From assembly GCA_003105225.1 (NCBI GenBank), contig PQAK01000215.1:1005-7630 (forward strand): a DNA stretch of 6,626 nucleotides. The letters are read 5' to 3'. Positions 5,506 to 6,626 of this stretch are shown here, piece by piece (position 1 is the stretch's first letter; each line of letters begins with the position of its first letter). The position numbers and the translations under genes are program-made. This DNA is from Deltaproteobacteria bacterium (GTDB lineage Bacteria > Desulfobacterota > Deferrimicrobia > Deferrimicrobiales > Deferrimicrobiaceae). The notes below the pieces were generated by a model that was given only the letters and a program-made list of their open reading frames with translations, had not been told where the DNA came from and made no database searches.

Positions 5506-6626
5506 ATGGCGGCGCAGACCTATTTCGCGACGACGTCGAAAGGGCTCGAGGGCGTCCTCGCGGAGGAGGTCGCCGCTCTGGGGGGGAAGCGCGTCGCGGC
5601 CTCCACCGGCGGCGTCGCCTTTTCCGGGGACCGCGACCTGTGCTACCGGGCGAACCTGTGGCTGCGCACCGCCAACCGGGTGCTGCGGACCCTTTCCGTG
5701 TTCCCCGCGCCCACCCCGGAAGCGCTCTACGAGGGGGTGAAGGCGGTCCCCTGGCCCGATTTCTTCTCCGTCCGTAAAAAGATCGCCGTCGAGGCCGCGG
5801 TGCGCGATTCGGGGATCACCCACTCGCACTTCGCCGCGCAGAAGGCCAAGGACGCCGTCGTCGACCGGTTCCGGGAGGCGGCCGGAGCGCGTCCCGATGT
5901 CGACCCCGCAGCCCCGGATGTCCGGATCCACCTCCGGATATTCCGGGACGAATGCACCTTGTCGCTCGACACCTCGGGGGAGAGCCTCAACCAACGGGGA
6001 TACCGCGTGTCGCCGGCGGAGGCCTCGCTGCGGGAAACGCTGGCGGCTGGGATCATCCTTCTCTCCGGGTGGGACGGGCGCCTTCCGCTCGCCGACCCGG
6101 CGTGCGGCGCGGGGACGCTTCTCATCGAGGCGGCCCTCATCGCCACCCGCACCGCCCCGGCGTCGCTGCGGGCGTCGTTCGCGTTCCAGGCTCTCTCCGA
6201 TTACCGGCCGAAGGCGTGGGCGTCGCTGATCGCCGAAGCCCGCGCCTCGATCCGCCGGAGCGGCATCGGGCCGATCGCGGGGAGCGACGTCTCCGCCGAG
6301 GCGATCCGGGGGGCCCGGCGCAACGCGGAACGGGCCGGCGTGTCGGATCTGGTTTCGTTCCGGGCCTGCGACATCCGCGATTTTTCCCCCGGAGAGCCGC
6401 CGGGGACCCTCGTGTGCAACCCGCCATACGGCATCCGCATGGCGGGCGGGGAGGAGGAGGTCGCCGCCTTCTACATGGCGATGGGAGACGCGCTCAAGAA
6501 ACGGTGCAGGGGGTGGACGGCCTACCTCCTGTCGGGGAACCCGGATGCCACGCGCCACATACGGCTCAAGGCCTCCCGCCGGTTCCCCCTCATGAACGGC
6601 CCGATCGACTGCCGCCTGCTCAAGTA
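5506..6626 (+). CDS. rlmL: THUMP-domain class I SAM-dependent rRNA methyltransferase, RlmL type (23S rRNA m2G), C-terminus cut by window edge
   Basis: By family, this enzyme transfers a methyl group from S-adenosylmethionine to N2 of a 23S rRNA guanine (G2445 in E. coli). The 373 visible codons align well from the first residue with the N-terminal methyltransferase half of E. coli RlmL as I recall it. Residues 6-25 (YFATTSKGLEGVLAEEVAAL) are the N-terminal domain. A THUMP region spans about 45-155 and includes KAKDAVVDRF (113-122). DTSGESLNQRGYR lies at 155-167. SAM-binding motif I is DPACGAGT (197-204), an acidic motif II residue is D261 in GSDVSAEAI, and the catalytic motif IV is NPPYG (305-309). 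The visible end, NGPIDCRLLK, matches the end of the methyltransferase domain, and the next codon starts TA, probably Tyr. Whether a second, RlmK-like domain follows is outside the window. An in-frame stop at 5455-5457 bounds the frame upstream, and 5506 is its first ATG. No Shine-Dalgarno is well placed. YpsC-type paralogues share these motifs. Confidence 0.9.
   Translation, partial: MAAQTYFATTSKGLEGVLAEEVAALGGKRVAASTGGVAFSGDRDLCYRANLWLRTANRVLRTLSVFPAPTPEALYEGVKAVPWPDFFSVRKKIAVEAAVRDSGITHSHFAAQKAKDAVVDRFREAAGARPDVDPAAPDVRIHLRIFRDECTLSLDTSGESLNQRGYRVSPAEASLRETLAAGIILLSGWDGRLPLADPACGAGTLLIEAALIATRTAPASLRASFAFQALSDYRPKAWASLIAEARASIRRSGIGPIAGSDVSAEAIRGARRNAERAGVSDLVSFRACDIRDFSPGEPPGTLVCNPPYGIRMAGGEEEVAAFYMAMGDALKKRCRGWTAYLLSGNPDATRHIRLKASRRFPLMNGPIDCRLLK

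Noticed and set aside
5473..6558. A 361-codon minus-strand open frame opposite the methyltransferase
   Set aside because: The plus-strand frame carries the THUMP, DPACGAGT and NPPYG motifs in the correct order. The minus-strand product is Arg/Gly/Pro-rich and has no recognisable motif.
1..6626. Search for tRNA, rRNA, CRISPR repeats, insertion-sequence ends and attachment sites
   Set aside because: No direct-repeat array, transposase-like frame, terminal inverted repeats or tRNA-like cloverleaf was recognised by eye. Coding sequence occupies nearly all of the window apart from 5349-5505.

Overview
The window is ordinary, densely coded, high-GC bacterial chromosome. It most likely comes from a diderm (two-membrane) proteobacterium-like organism. 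An AsmA-family envelope protein implies an outer membrane, and the GatB and GatC sequences resemble those of Geobacter-type Deltaproteobacteria/Desulfobacterota as I remember them. That placement is an inference and is not secure. A complete gatCAB set implies that the cell makes Gln-tRNA(Gln), Asn-tRNA(Asn) or both by transamidation rather than only by direct charging.

Layout: a leftward (minus-strand) operon fills positions 5348 down to 1, in the order gatC (5348-5058), gatA (5053-3590), gatB (3584-2169), then an AsmA-family gene (2149-<1) cut by the left edge. Gaps between these genes are 4, 5 and 19 nt, so co-transcription is very likely. No terminator is visible inside the operon. To the right, a single rightward gene (5506->6626) encodes a THUMP-domain RlmL-type 23S rRNA guanine-N2 methyltransferase, cut by the right edge probably near its end or domain boundary. 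The 157-bp divergent spacer (5349-5505) is the only real non-coding stretch. It holds a good promoter for the methyltransferase, weaker AT-rich promoter candidates for gatC, and a strong GC-rich hairpin.

Functionally, four of the five genes serve translation: GatCAB corrects mischarged tRNA, and RlmL modifies 23S rRNA. The AsmA-like protein at the end of the gat operon is an envelope or lipid-trafficking protein with no obvious mechanistic link. No mobile element, CRISPR array, tRNA, rRNA or defence-like system was seen.

The points most worth a second look are an apparently leaderless start for the methyltransferase gene (-10 hexamer ending 6 nt before its ATG), a departure from the usual GatB linker sequence, the hairpin in the divergent spacer, and the AsmA-gat linkage. 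I do not see evidence for an undescribed multi-gene system here.
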